From Pseudomonadota bacterium (GTDB lineage: Bacteria; Bdellovibrionota; UBA1018; CAIMNF01): a DNA stretch of 64,000 nt. Position 1 is the stretch's first letter, and every line of letters starts with the position of its first letter. The stretch is taken from NCBI GenBank assembly GCA_027486675.1, contig JAIXOQ010000005.1, positions 248,001 through 312,000 of the forward strand, in the 5' to 3' direction. The notes beneath the pieces are model-generated. The model searched no databases. It saw only the letters and a program-made list of their open reading frames with translations, and had not been told where the DNA came from. The translations under genes were made by a program, and so were the position numbers. Of this stretch, positions 8,570-17,334 are shown piece after piece.

Positions 8570-10308
8570 GCTGGGTCCACTTCTACTGGCTTTGGATTCT
8601 GGTGCCGATCTTGGTATTGATGGGCTTAGGATTTTTTCTGATTCAGAAGAACGAAATTCGAATTGGAAGTTGGATTGATCGAAGTTTCTGGCGCGAGGTC
8701 ATGCCAGGATTTATCCCCCGTCGCGGAAACGTAATCCATGCATTGCTTGGGTGCTCGGTTTTGTTTGCAGTGCTGGCCCTAGCGCGTCCGCAGTGGGGCG
8801 CTGAAGAAGAGTGGCTAGACAATACCGGATCAGATATTGCGCTGGTACTGGACGTCTCCAACAGCATGCTTGCCGAGGATTCTGCCCCCTCAAGACTGGC
8901 GCGTGCAAAACTCATGATCCGCAGGCTGACCCGAGAATTGGGTCAGGACCGAGTCGCAATCGTTATTTTTGCAGGTACTTCCGCGCTGGTTGCACCTTTC
9001 ACTTCAGACAGCGCTTATCTAGATACCGTTTTGGACATCGTCGAACCTCAGGCGATACAGAATCAGGGAACCAACATCGAGCTTGCGCTTGAAACAGCAA
9101 TCGATGCTTTTCAGCGTATTGGATCGCCTGAAGGCATGCACCGGTCGATCGTTTTGATCACGGATGGAGAGGACTTTGGATCCAGTGCGAAGGCTTTTAT
9201 TGAAAAAGCAATCAAAGATAAGTTTATATTTTTCGCGATTGGTGTCGGAACAGAAGAAGGCGCACCGGTTCCTCTTCGAACGGAGAATGGATCCTTGCTA
9301 ACCTATAAGAAAGATGGAAGCGGCAAACCCGTCGTCTCCAAGTTAAACCGCAAAGACCTTGTTGCATTGACCCAAGCGGGTCGGGGTGAGTATTTAGACC
9401 TCACCAGTCCCGACGCAGTTGCAGGAACAGTTCTAAAGTCTATGGACCGCACGAAACGTCAAGACGCGCTTCGAAAAGTCACACGGAAGATCGAACGCTT
9501 TCAATATCCCCTGCTGCTTGCCATTCTCTTCTTGATTGCAGCTCTCCTTCTAAGAAGGAATCAGAAGGAAGTCGCACGTATAGCGTTTACTCTGCTTTTG
9601 CTGCTTGTGAATCAAGAATCCTCTGCGGGCACATTAGGTGCGCTCGATAGATACATCCACGAACAAAGTGCTGAGCGGCGCATCCAGGCAAAAGACCTAG
9701 AAGGTGCAAAAAAAGACCTTGAGGCGTCTCTTGAACCCGATAGCCCAGAGACCGCCTACAATTTAGGGACCGTGCTGAGTACCGAAGAAGACCCCGAGGA
9801 CCGGCACAAAAAGCTCTTGGAAGAGAGCGCACGTGAAGCCCTAAAGATCGGGGACTACGATACAGCGGCCAGTGCGGAATATAATTTGGGCTCAAAGAGT
9901 TTAGACCGAAAGAAGCACGATGAGGCCATTCCCCATTTACTTGATGCAATTGAGATCGCAAGGCGTGGAGGAAATAGCGCACTTGAGAAGGTGGCCCGCC
10001 AACAACTCGCGCAGGCAATTGAACAAAAGAAACAACAGCAGCAGCAAAAACAGCAAGACCAACAGGACCCAAAAGATCAGAAAGAAGATCAAGCAAAGAA
10101 GGATCAAGATCAGGATCAAAAGCAGCTACAGCAAGCCAACAATGGTCGTGAACCTAAACCAAAACCTTTCAAAAGTGATTCACTCACCCGAGAGGCTGCC
10201 GAAGGAATTATGCGGCAACTTGCAGACAATGAAAAAAGATTGCAAATGAAGCAGCTACAATCAAAGACCAGAAAGCAGGAGAAGGATCAACGTGGTCAAG
10301 ACTGGTAA
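8566..10308 (+). CDS. batB: BatB-BatC fusion: VWA domain plus TPR and Gln/Lys-rich tail
   Basis: About 580 residues from the ATG at 8566 (ATGA overlap with batA, GGAGG 8 bases upstream). The first 330 residues are BatB: two N-terminal membrane helices, ALARPQWG near 71, a MIDAS DVSNS at about 96-100, and a further membrane helix near 310-325. A second hydrophobic segment follows near residues 339-352, then a TPR-like region (about 370-480) and a low-complexity Gln/Lys/Asp tail (about 485-530), which together match BatC. The two proteins are separate in Bacteroides. The product probably places its TPR domain in the periplasm for protein contacts. The 3' end overlaps batD by 17 bases. Confidence 0.88.
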   Translation: MSWVHFYWLWILVPILVLMGLGFFLIQKNEIRIGSWIDRSFWREVMPGFIPRRGNVIHALLGCSVLFAVLALARPQWGAEEEWLDNTGSDIALVLDVSNSMLAEDSAPSRLARAKLMIRRLTRELGQDRVAIVIFAGTSALVAPFTSDSAYLDTVLDIVEPQAIQNQGTNIELALETAIDAFQRIGSPEGMHRSIVLITDGEDFGSSAKAFIEKAIKDKFIFFAIGVGTEEGAPVPLRTENGSLLTYKKDGSGKPVVSKLNRKDLVALTQAGRGEYLDLTSPDAVAGTVLKSMDRTKRQDALRKVTRKIERFQYPLLLAILFLIAALLLRRNQKEVARIAFTLLLLLVNQESSAGTLGALDRYIHEQSAERRIQAKDLEGAKKDLEASLEPDSPETAYNLGTVLSTEEDPEDRHKKLLEESAREALKIGDYDTAASAEYNLGSKSLDRKKHDEAIPHLLDAIEIARRGGNSALEKVARQQLAQAIEQKKQQQQQKQQDQQDPKDQKEDQAKKDQDQDQKQLQQANNGREPKPKPFKSDSLTREAAEGIMRQLADNEKRLQMKQLQSKTRKQEKDQRGQDW

Positions 10309-12154
10309 ACTTATTTGTATTGCGCTCCTTTGGCTTTCTGCGTTTTCTGCGCAAGCGTCAAAACTGACAGCCGAGGTCGATCGAAATGAGGTCGCACTCG
10401 GTGAATCAGTCAATCTTGTCATAACGCTTGAAGCGGATGAGCTCTTTGATTTCAGCCCAAAATTTGAGGCCCCGGACTTTGATCCGATCAACCAGTATGA
10501 GCAGCAAAGTTTCTCTTGGATCAATGGTCAAACACAGAAGACTCGAAGCGTCACGGTTGTGCTCAATCCAAAAAAAACAGGCTCTCTTAAGATTAGAGAT
10601 ATCGCGACAAAAACGCCAAACGGCGACTTTCTGACTGCGGCGGATCTGGCGGTCACGGTGACGAGTGGTCAGGAGCCAGGGACCAAATCGATCGACGGTT
10701 CCGCACCCAAACTTTCAGGTGAAAACAAATATTTCTTTATCCGAGCCGAACCTACCAAGACGAAGGTCTATCGCGGTGAAACTTTCGTCGTGAGTTATTA
10801 TCTGTACCGACGGACACAAACGCAGATTCGTGATGTGGTTCGTTTTCCTACATTTACCGGCTTTACACGCGAAGACTTAGAAATGCCTGTCCTTTCCAAC
10901 CGCCTTAATTTCGAGGCCGTAAGTTTAGGTGGAGTGCCATTCGAACGCGCCTTGATTGCACGTTACGCTTTGACTCCCATCCAAACAGGGGCTCTAAAAA
11001 TTGATTCCCTTGGCTTGCGGGCTGACTATGTTCCACGTGAATCCAAGATGGACGACATGTTTAATGATCCATTCTTTCAATTTTTTCAGCAGGTGAATCC
11101 CCGCTCAACCGTGCAACGCTCAGAACCCATCAACATTGAGGTCGCAAGCCTCCCAGCAGGTGCATCAACGCTCTTTGGTGGCGGTGTCGGGAGCTTTACA
11201 GCTGTGTGGCGCAATGATGGCAGTAAAGCTAGTACCGGCAATCCAATCTCTCTATTCCTAGACGTCCGAGGACAAGGCAATGTACGTGAATTTGCCGAAC
11301 CCAAGATCAATTGGCCGAAAAGTTTTCGTGTCTTTGACTCACGGGGCTCTGTGAAAGAACAATCAGCAACTGAGATGACGAAGACCTTTGAGTTTGTGAT
11401 TATCCCAAATGAAGTTGGCTCGTTTTCAATCCCAGAAGTGAAATTTGAGACTTTCGATCCATCTACTAAGGAATATAAGACAGGCACCGTTCCGCCGCTC
11501 AATCTTACTGTCGTGAAGGGAATAGATGCCCCAAGCGATCCAAACCCACCGGGCGACTCAGAATCTGAGGATAATGCCACTCCACCTGCTGCAGCCGGAA
11601 ATGCGGCAGGCGGGGCGCAATTTGGGCTCAAGCCAGTCGACCAAACTTCTAAGGAGGCCCCACGCCTTTTCTTGGGACAGCCTTGGTGGCGGTGGTTGTT
11701 TTGGCTGGCGACTGCAACTCTGCTGATCACGCTCGGGATGGTGCTGTGGGATTCAACTCAGAGACAACGTAGAGAGGCGCAGAATGCCATTCTAGGTGCG
11801 CCTGATACGCTCGAACTTCTAAAAAAATGGCTCAAAGATGCGGAACGCGATGCAAATGCGGGGGCAAGTGACCCTGCGGGCCTGGCTAGCATGTTTCGGA
11901 AACTATCGGAAATGCTACCCCAAGCGATCGATCACAAATTTCAGCTGAAATCGGCTTCGATGCCCCGGCGGGACCTAGGAAGAGTCCTGATGGAACAAAA
12001 TGCTATGCCGGTTGAATCTTGGGCAGCTTTACGCTTAGTTCTTGATCGTTGTGACTCGGTATTGTTCGCGCCCCGCGCACGTTCCGCCGAAGAACTTCAA
12101 AGTGATCTCCGAGAAGTTGTGAAGAACGTTCAAGAAGTTCTGAAACTCTTATAG
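10292..12154 (+). CDS. batD: BatD-type oxygen-tolerance membrane protein
   Basis: A 620-residue protein. The GTG start at 10292 follows GGAGAAGG and overlaps the batB-C gene by 17 bases. A cleavable signal peptide (about 1-23) leads into several beta-sandwich segments (the BatD family pattern, with VALGESVNL near residue 35 and YRGETFVVSYYLYRR near 165). A single transmembrane helix lies at about 463-487 and a helical cytoplasmic domain ends the protein. A Pro/Gly/Ala-rich linker precedes the helix. It closes the Bat cluster; 24 bases later etfB begins, possibly on the same transcript. Confidence 0.88.
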   Translation: MVKTGKLICIALLWLSAFSAQASKLTAEVDRNEVALGESVNLVITLEADELFDFSPKFEAPDFDPINQYEQQSFSWINGQTQKTRSVTVVLNPKKTGSLKIRDIATKTPNGDFLTAADLAVTVTSGQEPGTKSIDGSAPKLSGENKYFFIRAEPTKTKVYRGETFVVSYYLYRRTQTQIRDVVRFPTFTGFTREDLEMPVLSNRLNFEAVSLGGVPFERALIARYALTPIQTGALKIDSLGLRADYVPRESKMDDMFNDPFFQFFQQVNPRSTVQRSEPINIEVASLPAGASTLFGGGVGSFTAVWRNDGSKASTGNPISLFLDVRGQGNVREFAEPKINWPKSFRVFDSRGSVKEQSATEMTKTFEFVIIPNEVGSFSIPEVKFETFDPSTKEYKTGTVPPLNLTVVKGIDAPSDPNPPGDSESEDNATPPAAAGNAAGGAQFGLKPVDQTSKEAPRLFLGQPWWRWLFWLATATLLITLGMVLWDSTQRQRREAQNAILGAPDTLELLKKWLKDAERDANAGASDPAGLASMFRKLSEMLPQAIDHKFQLKSASMPRRDLGRVLMEQNAMPVESWAALRLVLDRCDSVLFAPRARSAEELQSDLREVVKNVQEVLKLL

Positions 12155-12178
12155 AGTAGTAAGAAAAGGAACCACACC

Positions 12179-12952
12179 ATGAATCTTTACGTATGCATCA
12201 AGCGTGTCCCTGATACCGAAATGAAGGTGAAACTGAAGGCTGACAACAGCGGAGTCGACCTCGCTGGAGTAAAAACCATCCTTTCGCCCTATGACGAATT
12301 TGCGGTTGAAGAAGCACTTCGTGTGAAAGAAAAGAATGCAGGCAGCACCGTGACGGCAATCACTGCAGGTCCTGCTGAAGCCATCGAAGTATTGCGTACT
12401 GCACTCGCGATGGGCTGTGACAATGCGATCCACATCGAACTTGCGGATGGTTCAGACAGCAACATGGCAGCAAAAGCGATTGCAGAATGCTTAAAGAAAG
12501 AAGCGCCTGCTGATTTGATTTACTTCGGAAAAGAAGCCATCGATGATGGGGCAGCAATGGTTCCTCAGATGGTTGCAGCACGAATGGGAATCCCATCGGT
12601 CACCATCGTGACTGGCATCGAGTACTCGGGCGCGACGATCAAATGCAAACGCGAAATTGAGGGTGGATCTTCAGAGACCGTTGAAGTGACGTTGCCAACA
12701 GTCATCGCTGCATCCAAAGGCCTGAATGAGCCAAGATACGCAACTTTGCCCAACATCATGAAGGCGAAGAAAAAAGAAGTGAAAGCGATCAAAGCTTCTG
12801 ATCTTGGTGTTGCAGCTTCTGATCAGAAAGTGAAACTCAGTAACTTCCAGATGCCTCCGCCAAAAGCTGCGGGCAAAAAAATCGAAGGCGACGCTGCTGC
12901 TCAGGCAAAAGCGCTCGTTCAACTCCTCCATACAGAAGCGAAGGTGGTCTAA
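12179..12952 (+). CDS. etfB: electron transfer flavoprotein, beta subunit
   Basis: A 257-residue EtfB. It opens with CIKRVPDTE, the classic N-terminus of the family, and has the nucleotide-binding-type GKEAIDDGAAMVPQM segment near residue 120 and the C-terminal arm. ETF collects electrons from acyl-CoA and related dehydrogenases in the cytoplasm. AAGGA lies 9 bases upstream of the ATG. etfA follows after 3 bases and the membrane FeS protein overlaps etfA by one base, forming a compact electron-transfer operon. No unusual residues seen. Confidence 0.96.
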   Translation: MNLYVCIKRVPDTEMKVKLKADNSGVDLAGVKTILSPYDEFAVEEALRVKEKNAGSTVTAITAGPAEAIEVLRTALAMGCDNAIHIELADGSDSNMAAKAIAECLKKEAPADLIYFGKEAIDDGAAMVPQMVAARMGIPSVTIVTGIEYSGATIKCKREIEGGSSETVEVTLPTVIAASKGLNEPRYATLPNIMKAKKKEVKAIKASDLGVAASDQKVKLSNFQMPPPKAAGKKIEGDAAAQAKALVQLLHTEAKVV

Positions 12953-12955
12953 TTT

Positions 12956-13930
12956 ATGGCAAAAGTTTTAGTTTTTATTGAACAGCGCGACGGAAAAGCA
13001 AAGAAAGCAAGTTACGAGATCTTAAGTGCAGCAGCAGCCGCAGCAAGCAATGAAACGCATGCTGTCGTTGTCGGCGACGGTGTAGCAGGACTTGCCAAAG
13101 AAATCGGCACTTATGGGGCGGCGACGGTCCACGTTGTGGAAAATGCGGCGCTTAAACTTTACTCCTGCGAGGCGTACTCAAAGGCTGTAAAAGCCGCAAT
13201 CGACGCTGTGAAACCGGACATCTTCCTCGCTTCCCATAGCCCAATGGGGAAAGATTTTGTTCCAGCCGTTGCAGCACTTTGTGACGCGGGCCTAGTTACA
13301 GATTGCACCTCCGTGACCTTTGAGGGAGCGAAGCTGAAATTAAAGCGCCCTATGTACTCTGGCAAAGCGATTTGTGATGCAACGATTGTTGCCGCTGGGA
13401 TTCAAATGGCGACCGTGCGTGCAAATAGTTTGGGCGCACCAAAAATGGATGCTGCAAAAACTGCAACTGTGCAAAATGTCGCTGTTGACCTAGGTGGGAT
13501 GAAGACCAAAATCCTTGAGATCGTCAAAGGGAATTCTTCCCGTCCTGACGTGACGGAAGCTGGGATTGTGATCTCTGGTGGTCGTTCGCTGAAGTCCGCA
13601 GAAAACTTCAAGATGCTAGAAGATATGGCTGACGTCTTAGGTGCCGCCGTCGGTGCCTCGCGTGCAGCAGTCGATGCGGGCTACCGTCCTCACCGGGATC
13701 AAGTCGGTCAAACCGGGAAAGTGGTTTCGCCATCGTTATACATCGCTACTGGTATTAGTGGTGCGATTCAGCATCTGGCGGGAATGCGCACTTCAAAGAT
13801 CATTGTTGCGATCAACAACGACCCCAATGCGCCGATCTTTCAAGTTGCCGACTACTCGATTGTTGGAGACCTCTTCCAAATTATTCCTGCTTTGACTGCT
13901 GAATTCAAAAAACTCAAGGAATCGACATAA
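12956..13930 (+). CDS. etfA: electron transfer flavoprotein, alpha subunit
   Basis: A 324-residue EtfA that carries the FAD-binding C-terminal domain. The motifs [22 protein letters not shown] (split here as about residues 234-255), [12 protein letters not shown] near 263 and NNDPNAPIF near 288 fit FAD and domain-II contacts. With EtfB it forms the heterodimer that transfers electrons from several dehydrogenases to a membrane quinone reductase. The stop TAA shares its last base with the start of the next gene (TAATG), so the three proteins are made together. Confidence 0.96.
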   Translation: MAKVLVFIEQRDGKAKKASYEILSAAAAAASNETHAVVVGDGVAGLAKEIGTYGAATVHVVENAALKLYSCEAYSKAVKAAIDAVKPDIFLASHSPMGKDFVPAVAALCDAGLVTDCTSVTFEGAKLKLKRPMYSGKAICDATIVAAGIQMATVRANSLGAPKMDAAKTATVQNVAVDLGGMKTKILEIVKGNSSRPDVTEAGIVISGGRSLKSAENFKMLEDMADVLGAAVGASRAAVDAGYRPHRDQVGQTGKVVSPSLYIATGISGAIQHLAGMRTSKIIVAINNDPNAPIFQVADYSIVGDLFQIIPALTAEFKKLKEST

Positions 13931-15903
13931 TGCTACAGACCGTTGCTTTCGTGATTGTTGCTGGAATTGCTTTTGGTTATTCCGGCTTCCGTTTCGCTAA
14001 ACTCTTTCAGCTCTTAAAAAGCATGAAAGGAAGAACGCCCAAGTTTGGACGTGTAGCAGAACGTATCGTCACGGCGACGGTCGATATTTTAGGACAACGT
14101 GCCGTGCTGCGCGACCCCTGGATCGGGGTCGCGCACACGATGATCTTCTGGGGTTTCCTTATCATTACGCTGGGGACCTTAGAGCAGTTTGCGATGACGC
14201 TGAATGAAGGATGGACCTTTGAGTTTATCGGTCAGACAGCCTATTCAGCGCTGATTTGGTCTCAGGACTTCTTTACGGCTTTTGTCTTGTACGGAATTCT
14301 CTATGCCGCCTACCGCAGGTTGGTGAAGCGCCCGAAGAACTTAGGTCAGTCCCAGGATGCAAATAACATCCTGATGTTCACGGGCTCTCTAATGGTTTCC
14401 ATCTTCCTGATGAACTCGTTTCACGTCCTCGGGAGTGATCCTTGGTTTAAGGATTCGTACTTCATTTCAAAGCATCTGGCCTCAGTCTTTGGTGGTCTAG
14501 GTTTTAGCACAGAGACCAATCACGGCCTTTATATCTTCTTTAAGTGGCTGCACATGTCGCTCGTTCTTGGGTTCGCCATGTACATACCCGGCTCCAAGCA
14601 CTTGCATATCCTAGCGGCTGGACCGAATACTGCGTTGAAGCATTTAGATGTGGCTAAAGGAATGCGCACCCTGAACTTTGCGGATGAGACCCTGACGCAG
14701 TACGGGGCTGCGAAGATTACAGATCTGTCTTGGAAAGATGCGCTCGATCTTTACTCCTGTACGGAGTGTGGCCGCTGCGAGGCCCTGTGTCCGGCATGGA
14801 ACACGGAAAAGCCATTGTCCCCGAAGAGCATCATCATCGACATGAAGAAGAATCTTTATGCGAACAAGGATTTGATCTTAGCGGGCAAGGCAGATGAAGT
14901 GACGTCGCTCATTGATGCGCGCGTGACTGATGACGTGATCTGGGCCTGCACTTCCTGCCGAGCGTGTGAAGTGGCCTGCCCTGTGTTCATTGAACACACG
15001 GATAAGATTTTTGATGCACGTAGAAATTTGGTGATGATGGAGTCACGCTTCCCTGTGGAAGTGCAGCCCGTGTTTAAGAATATGGAAACCAACGGCACTC
15101 CTTGGGCCTTCAGTGCATCTGAACGCGCAAATTGGGCAGAGGGCCTTGGGATCCCAACTATGGCTGAAAATCCAACCATTGAAGTGCTTCTTTGGGTGGG
15201 ATGCGCTGGGTCTTACGATGAGCGCAATAAGAACGTGCTGAAGTCGTTTGTGAATGTTCTGAAACGTGCTGAAGTGAAGTTTGCGATTCTGGGCACTGAA
15301 GAACAATGCACAGGCGACGCGGCCAGACGGATCGGGAACGAGTATCTGTTTCAGTCACTGGCGCAGACCAATGTTGAAACGCTCAATCGTTACGCCGTGA
15401 AGGATATCGTGACTGCGTGCCCACACTGCTTTAACACGCTCAAGAACGAGTACAAAGATTTCGGCGGCACCTACAACGTGATGCACCACTCCGAATTCAT
15501 GGCAAAGCTTGTTGCGACCGGGAAGCTAAAGCCAACACAAGAAGTGGCCAAGAAAATCACGTTCCACGACAGTTGTTATTTGGGTCGATGGAACAATGTT
15601 TATGAAGAGCCACGCTCTGTGATCTCCGCCATTCCGAACGTTGAGCTGGTTGAGATGAAGCAGAACCGCAAGGATGGCATGTGCTGTGGCGCCGGTGGCG
15701 GCCGTATGTGGATGGAAGAGACCATCGGACGACGTGTGAACGTCGTGCGTACCGAGCAAGCTTTAGAAACGGGTGCGCCTGTGATTGCGTCTTCCTGTCC
15801 CTTCTGCATGACGATGCTTTCCGATGGGGTCAAGACCAAGGACAAGGTAGATAGCGTGCGGGTCTTAGATATCGCTGAGCTAATGGATGCGTCAACGAGT
15901 TGA
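13930..15903 (+). CDS. membrane iron-sulfur oxidoreductase, probable ETF:quinone electron acceptor (EtfD/HdrD-like)
   Basis: A 657-residue protein. The N-terminal third has about six hydrophobic segments with His residues, like a nitrate-reductase gamma/HdrE-type cytochrome b. Two [4Fe-4S] ferredoxin motifs follow (CTECGRCEALCP near residue 276 and CTSCRACEVACP near 339). Two cysteine-rich CCG domains complete it (CPHC near 497, DSCYLGR near 545, CCGAGGG near 585). This is the architecture of the EtfD/FixC-independent ETF dehydrogenases that sit next to etfBA in many bacteria and reduce menaquinone. The one-base overlap with etfA supports that role. Substrate and quinone type are inferred. 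Confidence 0.88.
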   Translation: MLQTVAFVIVAGIAFGYSGFRFAKLFQLLKSMKGRTPKFGRVAERIVTATVDILGQRAVLRDPWIGVAHTMIFWGFLIITLGTLEQFAMTLNEGWTFEFIGQTAYSALIWSQDFFTAFVLYGILYAAYRRLVKRPKNLGQSQDANNILMFTGSLMVSIFLMNSFHVLGSDPWFKDSYFISKHLASVFGGLGFSTETNHGLYIFFKWLHMSLVLGFAMYIPGSKHLHILAAGPNTALKHLDVAKGMRTLNFADETLTQYGAAKITDLSWKDALDLYSCTECGRCEALCPAWNTEKPLSPKSIIIDMKKNLYANKDLILAGKADEVTSLIDARVTDDVIWACTSCRACEVACPVFIEHTDKIFDARRNLVMMESRFPVEVQPVFKNMETNGTPWAFSASERANWAEGLGIPTMAENPTIEVLLWVGCAGSYDERNKNVLKSFVNVLKRAEVKFAILGTEEQCTGDAARRIGNEYLFQSLAQTNVETLNRYAVKDIVTACPHCFNTLKNEYKDFGGTYNVMHHSEFMAKLVATGKLKPTQEVAKKITFHDSCYLGRWNNVYEEPRSVISAIPNVELVEMKQNRKDGMCCGAGGGRMWMEETIGRRVNVVRTEQALETGAPVIASSCPFCMTMLSDGVKTKDKVDSVRVLDIAELMDASTS

Positions 15904-15976
15904 CGCTCCATGTGTCCATTCTGATACGGCTTGTGTGGATACGCATGCTTCCCTAAGCTATTACAGAGGGTTAGAA

Positions 15977-16357
15977 ATGTTAAAAATTTTTCTAGTTACT
16001 TTAATAAGCTCCGCGATCTATTCAACATCTGCCCAGGCTGCATTGTATTGCGACTCAGAAGGTTCGGGTGGGGGGTGCATCACTTATTGTGTGAAGAGTG
16101 TCGCTGAGGCGGTCGTTCTCCGCAACGTTTGTAGACCTTGGAATATGTATGGATCAGCCAGTACAGACTGCCCCAACCGTTTAGCTATCAATCCAAACAC
16201 CATTCCTTCTCGGTCTAACCCTTGGAGATTCACCAAGGCGAACTGGGCTCAGGTTCTTCAGGGAACAACAAAACGTAACTTGACGTCGGCAGAGCTCGAT
16301 CAACTCCTGAAAGAGGAACAAATGAAGAGCGGGATAACGGCACCTGCTGCGAAGTAG
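15977..16357 (+). CDS. small secreted Cys-containing protein, paralogue 1
   Basis: The start ATG 15977 follows AGAGGG, and a clear signal peptide runs to about residue 21 (ending Ala-Gln-Ala). The mature part of about 105 residues has five cysteines (YCD, GCIT, YCV, VCR, DCP) followed by a cysteine-free helical tail with the motif RFTKANW. It is clearly related to the next gene in cysteine spacing and in the W-R-F/Y-T-K-A-N segment. No known family is recognised. The odd cysteine number leaves one free or intermolecular thiol. Confidence 0.75.
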   Translation: MLKIFLVTLISSAIYSTSAQAALYCDSEGSGGGCITYCVKSVAEAVVLRNVCRPWNMYGSASTDCPNRLAINPNTIPSRSNPWRFTKANWAQVLQGTTKRNLTSAELDQLLKEEQMKSGITAPAAK

Positions 16358-16451
16358 GCTCAAAGCGAGCTTCCCAGATGCAGAATTTGTAGACTGTTAA
16401 AAAACCAATAAACCTGAATGTAATGGCACTGTGCCTGTAGGAGATTTCGTC

Positions 16452-16850
16452 ATGGCTTTAAAATCAAAACTTTTTGCGATCATTCTGTTTGCTCTAGGCG
16501 GCTATGCTACCGAAGCAAAGGCCGGCTGGTATTGCGATGTTGAGCTGGCGGATGGGAATTGCATCACTCTTTGCGGTCCAAATCTTGGATTCGTTATTGA
16601 TTTTGGGAGCGCTTGTACAGGGGGCTGGAGTCATTACGGTGTCGGGACTGAATGTCCACCTCGTATCCTTGCAACCAATCCCGAGGTCAGAGAACCATCA
16701 GTCTCTATGCCTTGGCGGTATACAAAGGCAAATTTCCAAAAAGTACTCGCAAATACGACCAAGAGGCGTGTCAGCGCTATTGAGATCAAGCAGCTGTACG
16801 TCGCCGAGCAGCAACGCGTAAAAGGTGTTGCTCTTCCTCCTAAGAAATAA
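16452..16850 (+). CDS. small secreted Cys-containing protein, paralogue 2
   Basis: The start ATG 16452 has AGGAG at 16438-16442. A 132-residue product with a signal peptide ending near Ala-Lys-Ala, then five cysteines with the same order as its neighbour (YCD, NCIT, LCG, ACT, ECP), the motif WRYTKANF and a basic tail. It arose by tandem duplication with the upstream gene; the two have diverged mainly between the cysteines. Likely periplasmic or secreted; function unknown. Confidence 0.75.
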   Translation: MALKSKLFAIILFALGGYATEAKAGWYCDVELADGNCITLCGPNLGFVIDFGSACTGGWSHYGVGTECPPRILATNPEVREPSVSMPWRYTKANFQKVLANTTKRRVSAIEIKQLYVAEQQRVKGVALPPKK

Positions 16851-16909
16851 GCTTGGACGTCCTCGGTCCTTTTTTGGTTTTTCGAAGGAAAATCTAAGCA
16901 GCACCTTGC

Positions 16910-17281
16910 CTACATATAGGACGGATCCGGCCCCTTATAGAGAACGTGTTTGCAGACTTTTCTGCGAACAAGATCGAGGAGTGCTGCATCTTTTTCGGCG
17001 GGCGGGACGTTCCTTCGCAGCACAGTTCTTCCCGGAATGAGCTGAATCTTCCAGGTTTTATCAAAAATGGGCGATCTGACTGTTGTTCCGTACACACAGA
17101 TCTTGGGTTTACATAGAGCGCGAGCTGTCAGAACTCCATCAACACTGAAATCAGTCTCAAGAACACCGTATTCATCCGGCTCACACCTTTGCACGGAAAC
17201 CTCGATGGAGTCCTGCGCGTGTCCGCTGAGCTCAACCGGAAAGGCGTGTGCAAGGGTGCTCAATAGAATCCCAAACAACAT
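16910..17281 (-). CDS. small secreted protein of unknown function
   Basis: A 123-residue product with a very short N-terminal hydrophobic segment (MLFGILLSTLAHA) that could be a signal peptide cut after Ala-His-Ala. The mature part has four cysteines (RCEP, LCKP, ICVY, VCKH) and a basic C-terminus. Neither neighbour is related. It is convergent with the tandem small-protein pair upstream and lies 53 bases downstream of the M1 aminopeptidase gene on the same strand, so the two might be co-transcribed. No family recognised. Confidence 0.6.
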   Translation of the reverse strand: MLFGILLSTLAHAFPVELSGHAQDSIEVSVQRCEPDEYGVLETDFSVDGVLTARALCKPKICVYGTTVRSPIFDKTWKIQLIPGRTVLRRNVPPAEKDAALLDLVRRKVCKHVLYKGPDPSYM

Positions 17282-17334
17282 AATAAGATTTAGTTTACTT
17301 TTACAGTTGATTCAGTTTCAACCCTAAACTGACC

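Noticed and set aside
16853-16875. Terminator after the second small secreted protein
   Set aside because: A GGAC/GTCC stem of four base pairs before six T is too weak to call.
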